A stretch of DNA of 64,000 nucleotides, from positions 1,364,001-1,428,000 of the forward strand of contig NZ_CP138918.1 of the NCBI RefSeq assembly GCF_047123305.1. The letters are read 5' to 3'. The stretch is from Thalassobius sp047123305 (GTDB taxonomy: Bacteria > Pseudomonadota > Alphaproteobacteria > Rhodobacterales > Rhodobacteraceae). Position 1 is the stretch's first letter, and each line of letters opens with the position of its first letter. The notes beneath the pieces are model-generated. The model saw only the letters and a program-made list of their open reading frames with translations, did no database searches and was not told the DNA's origin. The position numbers were made by a program, and so were the translations under genes. Of this stretch, positions 9,016 to 16,482 are shown piece after piece.

Positions 9016-9779
9016 TCATGGTCGGCCCAGGAAGTCGCGGCTCACCGTTCCTTTGAAACAGCGCGGGAAAAACGGATAGCTGTCGGTTGCAAAATAGACA
9101 TAACGCCCGTCCAGCATCGCGCCGTTGCAAGCGTCCAGATTGCCGCTGCCTGCTTTATACACCCAATCCTGCACATAGGTGCCATCATGACGTCCGCCCG
9201 GGCCACCGCTGCGGGTGCCGGATTTCAGTTGATAGGCGCTTTGGGCGCGGTCGCCAACATAGTGTATCTCAAACCCGTCCGCCGCATAGCCGATCAGGCT
9301 GCCTTGGCCGCTGCCTGTCCAGACGTCGGCGGGGGCGTGGTAGTGATAGAGGCCGCGTTTATCGACATGGGCGTTGGCGTGATCCATGCCCAACAGTCGG
9401 CGCCACCCATGCCCTCAACCTGCCAGCCGCTGGCGCGATTGCGGGAAAATCCCCGTCGGCTGGAGGCGTCATAGAACTCGGCAGTGCCCGGCCGCAGCAT
9501 GATACCTGTCAGAGTGATCCCCGAGGCATTGGTCCGCGTCACGGTCCGGCTGGTGCGTTCCGGTGTGGCGTCGACACAGACTTTCAAATTCTGCGCTTTG
9601 AACCGGTTGGGATTGCCACGGGTGGGAAATTGGCCAATGGAATGATCAGGTGTCCCATTGGACAGAATGCAGCGTTGGTCTCCGGAAACCGTGATCTGCG
9701 CCTCATTGTCATGGGCGCGGGCGGTTTGCGCGGCGAACCCGGAAAGAATCGCTGCGGAGAGGAAAATGGCACGAATCAT
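9016..9779 (-). pseudogene. YHYH domain protein, interrupted by a frameshift
   Basis: Two overlapping frames together make one YHYH-family protein. The first (from the ATG at 9779) has a signal peptide (MIRAIFLSAAILSGFAAQTARA) and the N-terminal beta region, ending sensibly at SGWQVEGMGGAD. The second resumes with LLGMDHANAHVDKRGLYHYH and runs to a stop at 9016. The family normally reads straight across this junction. The break lies at about 9391-9400, where one extra base would restore GADLLGMD. The cause may be a real mutation, a sequencing error, or programmed slippage; no slippery heptamer is apparent. If intact, the product would be a roughly 250-residue periplasmic protein of unknown role. 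Confidence 0.75.
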
Positions 9780-10008
9780 GAAAGCCTCCTGTCGAAATCG
9801 TCGAATTTGATACGCCGAGGTTGCGCAATTCCGTCGCAGTAGGCCCGTTTAATTCAAAGCTACTCGGCCACAAGTTGCTTTTCACTCGTGTTTGGTTCGC
9901 CAAAAAAGGGTTTTGGGCGCTTGTTTTCCATCCCTTTGTCTAGGTCGCCATACCAAATCCCGGGCGAGTCTCCCCCTTTGCAGACCCTGCGTAAGAAGTG
10001 GGTGAATG

Positions 10009-10023
10009 ATAACCTCCTGTTAT
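10009..10023. promoter_or_regulatory. Small inverted repeat upstream of Hint paralogue 2
   Basis: ATAAC, five bases, then GTTAT form a perfect five-base inverted repeat 41 bases before the start codon at 10064. It is A+T-rich in an otherwise G+C-rich region and could be part of an operator or of the promoter. The match is short enough to arise by chance. Confidence 0.25.
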
Positions 10024-10063
10024 TGAATTTTTTGCAAAGTGATGAGTGTCAGAGGTTGGGGAT

Positions 10064-11632
10064 ATGGTAGCAGCGCAAGAACTCAGCATAAACACGGATG
10101 CATCTGCCCTGCAGATGGCCGATGCTATGTTTGGCTCCGGGATTGAGGTCAAAAGTGCGACCTACACTGGGGACGATGACTCTTCTGGAATCTATTCAGG
10201 TGCCACCGAAACCATGCCGGGTGTGGCGCCTTCGGACAATGGTGTGATCCTGTCGACCGGCCACGCAACGGACATCACCAACAGTTCCGGTGAGGCAAAC
10301 CAAACTGCGGACACCACAACCGACACTTCTGGTGTAGATGGTGATGCGGGGCTCAACGCGATCGCGGGCATGGACACCTATGACGCCGCGATCTTTGAGG
10401 CGACCTTTGTGCCGGACGGCAATGTGCTGTCGATGCAGTTGACCTTTTCCTCCGAGGAATATCTGGAATGGGTCGATTCCGGCTACAACGATGCCGTCGG
10501 CATCTGGGTCAACGGCGTGCAGGCAGAGCTGACATTCGGCGACAGTGAGATTTCGATTGATGAAATCAACCCTGACAGCAACTCGGACTGGTATGTCGAC
10601 AACGCTGATGACCAGTACAATACCGAAATGGATGGGATGACTATCACACTGACCCTGCGGGCCCCCGTGACCCCGGGTGAAGAAAACACCATACGGATCG
10701 GCATCGCCGACGCCGGTGACAGCAAATATGACAGTAACCTGATGATCGCAGGTGACAGCGTCCAAACGGCCGTGGTGGTGAACGATGACGTGATCAGCGT
10801 CGGCTTGGGCGACGAACAGGATCTGGATGTTCTTGCCAATGATATGAGCTATGAGGGCGGTACGCTGACCGTCACCCATATCAATGGTCAGCCGCTGGTT
10901 GAGGGCAATGTGATCACCCTGAACTCCGGTGTGCAGATCAGCCTGAATGACGACGGCACGCTGAACATTGTTGGCGCTGACGAAGAGGATGAGACCACTT
11001 TCACCTATTCGGTGGTGGATGATATGGGCAACGAAGGCAGCGGCTATGCAACGGTGAAAACCGTGCCCTGCTTTGTCACGGGCACAATGATCGACACGGC
11101 GCGTGGGCGGCTGCCCGTCGAATCGCTGATGCCAGGCGATCTGGTGCTGACCCGGGACCACGGCTATCAGCCGGTGCGCTGGTCGGGCACCTGCAATGTC
11201 ATCAGCAAAGAAGATAACGCACCGATTGAAATTGCAGCCGGTGCGCTTGGCAATCACGGCGAACTGACGGTGTCCCCACAGCACCGTGTCCTGATGCGTG
11301 ATCTACGCGCGCAGCTGATGTTCGACGCCAATGAGGTGTTGATCCCTGCGAAACACCTGCTGAATCACCAGACCGTGCGCCGCAAACCGGTGGGGGAGCG
11401 TGTGACCTATGTGCATGTGCTGTTTGACCGCCACGAAGTGCTGCGTTCCAACGGCATGTGGACCGAAAGCTACCTGCCCGGCCCCGAGGCTGGCACCGGC
11501 TTTGACGCGGATGTGCAAAACGAGATTCTGTCTCTTTTCCCGCAGCTGGATCTGTCCACGGGCCGCGGCTACGGCCCCGCGGCGCGGCTGTCGTTGAGAG
11601 AGTTTGAAACCCAAGCCCTGCTGGCGTCCTGA
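10064..11632 (+). CDS. Choice-of-anchor L and Hint domain protein (paralogue 2)
   Basis: 522 residues with the same architecture as the protein at 5870-7465. The start is MVAAQELSINTDASALQMAD, followed by the anchor-L-like domain with FSSEEYLEWVDSGYNDAVGI near 129-148, the cadherin-like segment with VTHINGQPL, and a Hint domain from Cys336 (CFVTGTMIDTARG) with His at about 407 (SPQHRVLM). The shared tail reads GYGPAARLSLREFE. The ATG at 10064 fits the alignment with the paralogue and follows GAGGTTGGGG; the ATG at 10046 would add six residues. No Sec signal is seen. It is likely a secreted, calcium-loop-rich, self-processing protein, but the role is not known. Confidence 0.8.
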   Translation: MVAAQELSINTDASALQMADAMFGSGIEVKSATYTGDDDSSGIYSGATETMPGVAPSDNGVILSTGHATDITNSSGEANQTADTTTDTSGVDGDAGLNAIAGMDTYDAAIFEATFVPDGNVLSMQLTFSSEEYLEWVDSGYNDAVGIWVNGVQAELTFGDSEISIDEINPDSNSDWYVDNADDQYNTEMDGMTITLTLRAPVTPGEENTIRIGIADAGDSKYDSNLMIAGDSVQTAVVVNDDVISVGLGDEQDLDVLANDMSYEGGTLTVTHINGQPLVEGNVITLNSGVQISLNDDGTLNIVGADEEDETTFTYSVVDDMGNEGSGYATVKTVPCFVTGTMIDTARGRLPVESLMPGDLVLTRDHGYQPVRWSGTCNVISKEDNAPIEIAAGALGNHGELTVSPQHRVLMRDLRAQLMFDANEVLIPAKHLLNHQTVRRKPVGERVTYVHVLFDRHEVLRSNGMWTESYLPGPEAGTGFDADVQNEILSLFPQLDLSTGRGYGPAARLSLREFETQALLAS

Positions 11633-11722
11633 ACGCTATGCCAAATCGGCTGCCCCGGATCGAGCAGTGAACTGCAGCGGCGCCCTTCGGGGCGTCGCAA
11701 CTGTTTTCGGGCAGGCACAAAC

Positions 11723-11752
11723 AAAAACGGCGCCTGATCAAGGCGCCGTTTT
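11723..11752. terminator. Bidirectional terminator between the Hint gene and dapD
   Basis: AAAACGGCGCC and GGCGCCGTTTT form a near-perfect hairpin with A and T tracts on both sides. It serves the plus-strand Hint gene and the minus-strand dapD, which converge here. A second, weaker stem (CGCCC, TTC, GGGCG) lies about 35 bases earlier without a T tract. Confidence 0.85.
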
Positions 11753-11775
11753 CTATTCCGTGAACTGTCCGAAGA

Positions 11776-12603
11776 TCAGTCGCGCAGCAGCTCGTTGATG
11801 CCGGTTTTCGAGCGGGTTTTTTCGTCCACACGTTTCACGATCACCGCGCAGTAGAGGCTGACGCCGTTCTTCGACGGCATCGAACCGGAGACAACAACCG
11901 AGTAAGGCGGCACTTCGCCATACATCACTTCGCCGGTTTCACGGTCGACGATCTTGGTCGACTGGCCGATGTAAACCCCCATGCCCAGAACCGAACCTTC
12001 GCGGACGATACAGCCTTCAACCACCTCGGAGCGTGCGCCGATGAAGCAGTTGTCTTCGATGATGGTTGGGCCAGCCTGCATCGGTTCCAGCACGCCGCCA
12101 ATGCCAACGCCACCTGACAGGTGCACGTTTTTGCCGATCTGTGCGCAGGAACCAACGGTGGCCCAGGTGTCCACCATGGTGCCTTCGTCAACATAGGCGC
12201 CCAGGTTCACAAAGGACGGCATCAGCACAACGCCAGGGGCCACATAGGCCGACTTGCGTACAATCGCGTTGGGCACCGAACGGAAACCAGCCGCTTTATA
12301 CTCGGCCTCACCCCAGCCAGCGAATTTGCTGTCGACCTTGTCCCACCAGCTGGAGCCCTGCGGGCCACCGGATTGCAGTTCCATGTCCTTGATGCGGAAG
12401 CCCAAGAGAACCGCCTTTTTGGCCCACTGGTTCACGTGCCAGTCGCCGCTCTCCAGTTTTTCGGCAACGCGCAGCTTGCCCGAATCCAGCGCGTTCAGCG
12501 TGGTTTCGATGGCATCGCGGGTCTCGCCGGTGGTGGCGGGGGTGATGGTGTCACGGGCGTCCCAGGCGGCTTCGATGGCCTGTTCCAATTGGGCGTTCGA
12601 CAT
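11776..12603 (-). CDS. dapD: Tetrahydrodipicolinate N-succinyltransferase
   Basis: Transfers succinyl from succinyl-CoA to tetrahydrodipicolinate, committing the route to the succinylase branch that dapE serves. 275 residues, the usual length. The N-terminal helical domain (MSNAQLEQAIEAAWDARD) is followed by the left-handed parallel beta helix with hexapeptide repeats (about 100-235), including AYVAPGVVLMPSFVNLGAYV and SGGVGIGGVLEP. The C-terminal NGVSLYCAVIVKRVDEKTR is a family signature. AAGAGGAC lies upstream of the ATG at 12603. It is probably cotranscribed with nothing upstream; bioB ends about 80 bases away on the same strand. Confidence 0.96.
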   Translation of the reverse strand: MSNAQLEQAIEAAWDARDTITPATTGETRDAIETTLNALDSGKLRVAEKLESGDWHVNQWAKKAVLLGFRIKDMELQSGGPQGSSWWDKVDSKFAGWGEAEYKAAGFRSVPNAIVRKSAYVAPGVVLMPSFVNLGAYVDEGTMVDTWATVGSCAQIGKNVHLSGGVGIGGVLEPMQAGPTIIEDNCFIGARSEVVEGCIVREGSVLGMGVYIGQSTKIVDRETGEVMYGEVPPYSVVVSGSMPSKNGVSLYCAVIVKRVDEKTRSKTGINELLRD

Positions 12604-12683
12604 GGAATGTCCTCTTGTTCAATGCTGCGTTTCGCAACGGCTATAGGCGAGAGACACGGTTTTCGCAATGCGACCGCGCGACC

Positions 12684-13670
12684 TCATGCGTCCGACAGCG
12701 ATCCAAGCGCGGCAAACATGTCGCGATCCGCGCCAGTTCCGGCGTTGGGGGCGGTCAGCAACACGTCGCCATAGAACACCGAGTTGGCCCCGGCCAGGAA
12801 ACACAGCGCCTGTTCCGCGGTGGAGAAATCCGACCTTCCAGCCGACAGGCGGACGCGGGTTTTTGGCATCAGAATACGGGTGGTGGCAACCATCCGCAGC
12901 AGATCAAAGGCGGCGACCTTGCCGCGATCCGCCAGCGGCGTGCCCGGGGTAGCGATCAGCGCGTTGATCGGCACGCTTTCGGGATGGGGGTCAAAGTTTG
13001 CCAGCACCTGCAACATACTGGCCCGGTCGCGCCAGCTTTCGCCCATGCCGATGATCCCGCCACAGCAAAGATCCAGCCCAGCGTCACGGCAGTACGACAG
13101 GGTTTCCAGTCGGTCCTGATAAGTGCGGGTGCCAATGATTTCGCCGTAAAATTCAGGGCTGGTGTCGAGGTTGTGGTTGTACGCTTTCAGGCCCGCCTCA
13201 GCCAAGGCTTCGGCCTGATGCGGCTGTAGCATGCCAAGGGTGACGCAGGCCTCCATGCCCAGATCATTCACGCCACGCACCATCTCCAGCACGTTGTCGA
13301 ACTCCTGCCCGTCCCGCACCTTGCGCCAGGCGGCACCCATGCAGAAACGCTCGGCGCCGGATTGCTGCGCCCGTTTCGCCAGAGAGATGACGTGTTTTGG
13401 GTTCATCAGCTTTTCTTTGTCCAGGTCCACCTCTTTGTGGTGGGCGGATTGCGGGCAATAGGCGCAATCTTCGGGGCAGCCACCGGTCTTGATCGACAGC
13501 AGACTGGCCTTCTGGATGTCTTCGGGATCGTGGTGGCGTCGGTGCAAGGCGCTGGCCTGCCCAACAAGATCCAGCAAAGGGAGGCGCATCAGCGCCTCCA
13601 CTTCGTCCACGGTCCAATCCGAACGGATTTCCGCGCGGTCGGATGATGGTTGGGGATTTTGGTCAAACAT
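12684..13670 (-). CDS. bioB: Biotin synthase
   Basis: Radical SAM enzyme that inserts sulfur into dethiobiotin. The SAM-cluster Cys motif CxxxCxxC is in GGCPEDCAYCPQSAHH near residues 63-78, and AYNHNLDTSPEFY and GGIIGMGE are further family signatures. I place the start at MFDQNPQPSS (13670), which gives 328 residues and an 8-base overlap with the end of bioY. The ATG at 13715 would overlap bioY by 53 bases. Neither start has a strong ribosome site, so coupling to bioY is likely. The other biotin genes (bioF, A, D) are not in the window. Regulated with bioY by BioR, as the boxes at 14259 and 14301 suggest. Confidence 0.95.
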   Translation of the reverse strand: MFDQNPQPSSDRAEIRSDWTVDEVEALMRLPLLDLVGQASALHRRHHDPEDIQKASLLSIKTGGCPEDCAYCPQSAHHKEVDLDKEKLMNPKHVISLAKRAQQSGAERFCMGAAWRKVRDGQEFDNVLEMVRGVNDLGMEACVTLGMLQPHQAEALAEAGLKAYNHNLDTSPEFYGEIIGTRTYQDRLETLSYCRDAGLDLCCGGIIGMGESWRDRASMLQVLANFDPHPESVPINALIATPGTPLADRGKVAAFDLLRMVATTRILMPKTRVRLSAGRSDFSTAEQALCFLAGANSVFYGDVLLTAPNAGTGADRDMFAALGSLSDA

Positions 13671-14241
13671 CCAAAGAGGTCCCGCGGATTTTGTGGCGCC
13701 ATGCGGGCGGGACACCCAGAACCAGAACAGCGGCCAGGGTGATTTTCACCAGATCACCGGCAATAAACGGCGTGAAGCCCCAGGCCAGCAGTTTGCCTTC
13801 GGGGGCAAATTGCGCCAGCCAGCCCAGACCCAGCGTGTAGATCGCAGCCAGACCGGCCAGCATGGCGGGCCAAAGCGCCAGCTTCGGCAGTTTGTCAGCG
13901 GCAAAGCCAACAATGGCAGTCGCCACAAGGAACCCTGCCAGATAGCCGCCGGTGCCGCCCAGCATATAGGCCAGCCCAATTCCCTTTTCCGGAGTGCCGG
14001 CAAACACCGGCAGCCCTACGGCGCCTGCGATCAGGTAGCCCGCCATCGTTGCGGTGCCGAGGCGGAAGCCATAGGCGGCGGCGATCATCATCAGCGCAGC
14101 GACCTGCAGGGTCATCGGCACCGGCCAAAACGGTACCTGAATTTTGGCGCTGACGGTCAAAAGCGCGATGCCCGTGGCGATACGGATCAGCTGGCCCTGA
14201 AGGCTCAGGCTGGGGTTGGAGAGTCCGAGAGTGGATTTCAT
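13663..14241 (-). CDS. bioY: Biotin transporter, ECF S component BioY
   Basis: 192-residue integral membrane protein with about six hydrophobic helices, the substrate-binding S component for biotin uptake. Family features seen are VPFWPVPMTLQ near 33-43 and YMLGGTGGYLAGF near 93-105. The start MKSTLGLSNP at 14241 follows a perfect AAAGGAGG 9 to 10 bases upstream, ruling out the ATG at 14295. No BioM or BioN energising genes are adjacent, so it acts alone or with components encoded elsewhere. A BioR box overlaps its leader, and bioB follows with an 8-base overlap, so uptake and the last synthetic step are co-controlled. Confidence 0.94.
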   Translation of the reverse strand: MKSTLGLSNPSLSLQGQLIRIATGIALLTVSAKIQVPFWPVPMTLQVAALMMIAAAYGFRLGTATMAGYLIAGAVGLPVFAGTPEKGIGLAYMLGGTGGYLAGFLVATAIVGFAADKLPKLALWPAMLAGLAAIYTLGLGWLAQFAPEGKLLAWGFTPFIAGDLVKITLAAVLVLGVPPAWRHKIRGTSLDV

Positions 14242-14258
14242 AGCTTTGGGTCCTCCTT

Positions 14259-14268
14259 TTATAGATAA
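14259..14268. promoter_or_regulatory. BioR box 1, upstream of bioY
   Basis: TTATAGATAA matches the published BioR consensus TTATMKATAA exactly. It lies 18 bases before the bioY start, overlapping the 5' edge of its ribosome site, a position where bound repressor could block transcription of bioYB. Confidence 0.85.
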
Positions 14269-14300
14269 AAATACCCTATTGCTGTGTTGCATCATTACTA

Positions 14301-14310
14301 TAATAGATAA
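14301..14310. promoter_or_regulatory. BioR box 2, upstream of bioY
   Basis: TAATAGATAA differs from the BioR consensus at one base. It is 42 bases from box 1, about four helical turns, on the same DNA face. Paired operators would allow cooperative repression. Confidence 0.55.
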
Positions 14311-14341
14311 TTTTACAAGCGAGAAAATGACGACAAGGGTT

Positions 14342-14351
14342 TTGTCTATAA
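14342..14351. promoter_or_regulatory. Possible third BioR half-match near the bioR stop
   Basis: TTGTCTATAA is one mismatch from TTATCTATAA and lies just past the bioR stop codon, 41 bases from box 2. The equal spacing of boxes 1, 2 and this one is notable. It could belong to the bioY promoter region, since bioR and bioY are read in the same direction. Confidence 0.35.
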
Positions 14352-14361
14352 TTTTCGGAGC

Positions 14362-14979
14362 TTAACGCAGGGAGATCCGGTCTGCCTTGCGCAGATGGCG
14401 CCGCAGCAGTTCGCAGGCGCCGGTCACATCGCGTCGCCGCAGCAGGGTGAGAATCGCCGCGTGGTCCCGATCTTCGCGCTGCACCCAACCGCTTTTCCAG
14501 TTCGCCAACAGATGCCGGGCCGAGGCGATATGCAGATCGTTGATCGTCGCCAGCAGTCTTGGCATGTGGCAGGGCGTCAGAATGGCGCGGTGAAAGGCGC
14601 GGTTGCGGGCCTCCCATGTGGGCAGGTCTTCGGCAGCGTCACAGGCTTTGCGGGCCTCCTCGGCGCGATGCAGATCGGCGCTGGTCATCTGCATGCCAGC
14701 ATGTTGCAACGCCAGCACCTCAAGCGCGGCACGCATCTCGGTGACTTCGCGCAACTCCGCGGTGTCCAATTCACTGACACGGGTGCCGCGCCGGGGCAGG
14801 CTGACGGCCAGACCATGGGCTTCCAGCTTCAGGAACGCCTCCCGCACCGGCACGTGGCTGGTGTCGAACGCTTTGGCAATGTGATCCTGGCGCAGTTTTT
14901 CACCGGGTGGCAGGGTGCCCCGGATGATCTGATCGGCAAGACTGTCGTAAATGCGGTCGGCGATGGTGCTGTTGCTCAT
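14362..14979 (-). CDS. bioR: GntR-family biotin repressor BioR
   Basis: 205 residues. An N-terminal winged helix (about 5-68; IYDSLADQIIRGTLPPGEKL, then SHVPVREAFLKLEAHGL) and a helical FCD effector domain (about 80-200) place it in the FadR branch of GntR. The identity as BioR rests on context: it lies directly upstream of bioY and bioB, and its own promoter contains an exact TTATCTATAA. In Agrobacterium and Brucella, BioR binds this box and represses biotin genes. The box ends only 3 bases from the start codon, leaving no room for a Shine-Dalgarno site downstream of it, so the message may be leaderless or weakly translated. Confidence 0.9.
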   Translation of the reverse strand: MSNSTIADRIYDSLADQIIRGTLPPGEKLRQDHIAKAFDTSHVPVREAFLKLEAHGLAVSLPRRGTRVSELDTAELREVTEMRAALEVLALQHAGMQMTSADLHRAEEARKACDAAEDLPTWEARNRAFHRAILTPCHMPRLLATINDLHIASARHLLANWKSGWVQREDRDHAAILTLLRRRDVTGACELLRRHLRKADRISLR

Positions 14980-14982
14980 AGA

Positions 14983-14992
14983 TTATCTATAA
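14983..14992. promoter_or_regulatory. BioR box in the bioR promoter (autoregulation)
   Basis: TTATCTATAA is an exact palindromic consensus match, 3 bases upstream of the bioR start codon. Repressor bound here would block bioR transcription or initiation, giving autoregulation. Confidence 0.8.
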
Positions 14993-15144
14993 TTTTGCAC
15001 AGCCGGGGCGGCAAGATGCGAAGTGACACGGAACCGCGGAAATTCCCCGTCAGAAACAGGTCACTCTGGCGTGAGACTTGCTGGCCACCCCCGCGCCGCC
15101 GCGCTAGGTTTTACAGATAGAAAAGAGAATAAGGATTTCCGAGC

Positions 15145-15990
15145 ATGAAAGACGACCGTCGCAGCCCGTTTCGTGACGCCCACACCGACCGCGAGACCGC
15201 CCATGAGGTGCCGGACACGCCGCAAACCCGTGCGCCGTCCTATGCCCTGGCCTTCAGCGATGAGGATTTCCTGTGCCGCGAAGAATTGCGCCCGGTGCGG
15301 TTGCAGTTGGAGCTGCTGAAACCGCAGATGTTGATGGATGAATATGGCGTCGATAGCACCGTGGTGCTGTTTGGTGGGGCCCGTATTCCCCGTCCCGAAA
15401 ACAAGGATCAAGCGCGGACCCAAACGCTGTCGGATCTGTCGAAATACTATGATGAAGCGCGTGAATTTGCGCGGCTGGTGACCCTGCGTGGCAAGGAAAC
15501 CGATGGTCATGACTATGTGGTCTGCACCGGTGGTGGCCCCGGTGTCATGGAGGCCGGCAATCTGGGGGCGCAGGACGCCGATGGGGTGTCTATCGGGCTC
15601 AATATCGTATTGCCGCATGAGCAGGCGCCGAACGAATTTGTCACCCCGGATCTGTGTTTCAACTTCCACTACTTCGCGATCCGCAAGATGCATTTCCTGA
15701 TGCGGGCGCGGGTGGTCACGGCCTTCCCCGGTGGGTTTGGCACCTTGGATGAGCTGTTTGAGGCGTTGACGCTTATTCAGACCGGCCGCATGGAGCGGGT
15801 GCCGTTCCTGCTGTTCGGCGAAGCCTTCTGGCGTTCGATCATCAACTGGGAAGCGCTGTCCGAGGCGGGCACCATCTCGGCCGAGGATCTGGAGCTGTTC
15901 CGATTTGTCGAAACCGCTGAAGAGGCCATGGCGGCCATCGACGATTGGGAGGGCGCAGGCACCAAACGGGACATAATCCCGGGCCGCTGA
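15145..15990 (+). CDS. LOG-family (TIGR00730) nucleotide 5'-monophosphate phosphoribohydrolase
   Basis: 281 residues, Rossmann-like. The signature PGGFGTLDELFEALTLIQTG is at about residues 196-215, preceded by GGARIP and CTGGGPGVMEAGN, the nucleotide-binding and catalytic loops. The family was long misnamed lysine decarboxylase; characterised members hydrolyse nucleoside 5'-monophosphates to base and ribose 5-phosphate, and plant LOG activates cytokinins. The N-terminal 80 residues extend beyond the minimal LOG fold, as in a longer bacterial subgroup. AAGGATTTCCGAGC precedes the ATG at 15145. It stands alone on the plus strand. Confidence 0.88.
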   Translation: MKDDRRSPFRDAHTDRETAHEVPDTPQTRAPSYALAFSDEDFLCREELRPVRLQLELLKPQMLMDEYGVDSTVVLFGGARIPRPENKDQARTQTLSDLSKYYDEAREFARLVTLRGKETDGHDYVVCTGGGPGVMEAGNLGAQDADGVSIGLNIVLPHEQAPNEFVTPDLCFNFHYFAIRKMHFLMRARVVTAFPGGFGTLDELFEALTLIQTGRMERVPFLLFGEAFWRSIINWEALSEAGTISAEDLELFRFVETAEEAMAAIDDWEGAGTKRDIIPGR

Positions 15991-16020
15991 CGGCGAAAAC
16001 GTTGCTGAAAACGCTTCAAA

Positions 16021-16236
16021 TCAGTGCAGCAGCTCCTGCGGGACTTCGCAGATTTCCTCGTGGGAGCTGAGGTTCTCGATCATTTCACCGTGGTCGGTGT
16101 TCACAACGGCATAGCCGTAGCCAAACAGACGGTGTTTCCATTCCCGGACCGAAACCGACTTCTTCCGCTCTTCGCGGATCAGTTCCATAACCGCTACGGT
16201 TTCCAGGGCATTTGATTCATAAGCACTCGCAAACAT
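16021..16236 (-). CDS. Small hypothetical protein, 71 aa
   Basis: Starts MFASAYESNALETVAVMEL. I chose the ATG at 16236 because GGAG lies 8 bases upstream; the longer frame to 16272 has no ribosome site. The middle is a charged helix (ELIREERKKSVSVREWKHRLFGYGYAV), and the C-terminus is acidic. There is no membrane segment, Cys pair or known motif. Not recognised. The coding character and the good ribosome site support a real gene. It is transcribed alone between convergent LOG and the rlmN unit. Confidence 0.6.
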   Translation of the reverse strand: MFASAYESNALETVAVMELIREERKKSVSVREWKHRLFGYGYAVVNTDHGEMIENLSSHEEICEVPQELLH

Positions 16237-16482
16237 GACGTGATCTCCAACAAATGAGTTCATAATGCTCATTAGATCGCAGGGTCATGTGGCCGCATAT
16301 GTGCCGAAATGGGTCAATTGTGTGAAAATTTGACAGGAATACCCCCTTTTGGAGGGCGATTGTTTCGAATTCCCGGCTAGGCAGAGCGGGCGAGAATCAG
16401 GATACTCAGACCATCAAGACCGCCGGGAACCGGTTCGATCCCTGCGGCCTTCTTTCCAAAAAAGACAATTGTGACGGGCGAA

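Noticed and set aside
16380..16460. tRNA-like stretch with GGTTCGATCC
   Set aside because: The T-loop sequence is there, but the T stem and the seven-base acceptor stem do not pair, and no anticodon arm could be placed.
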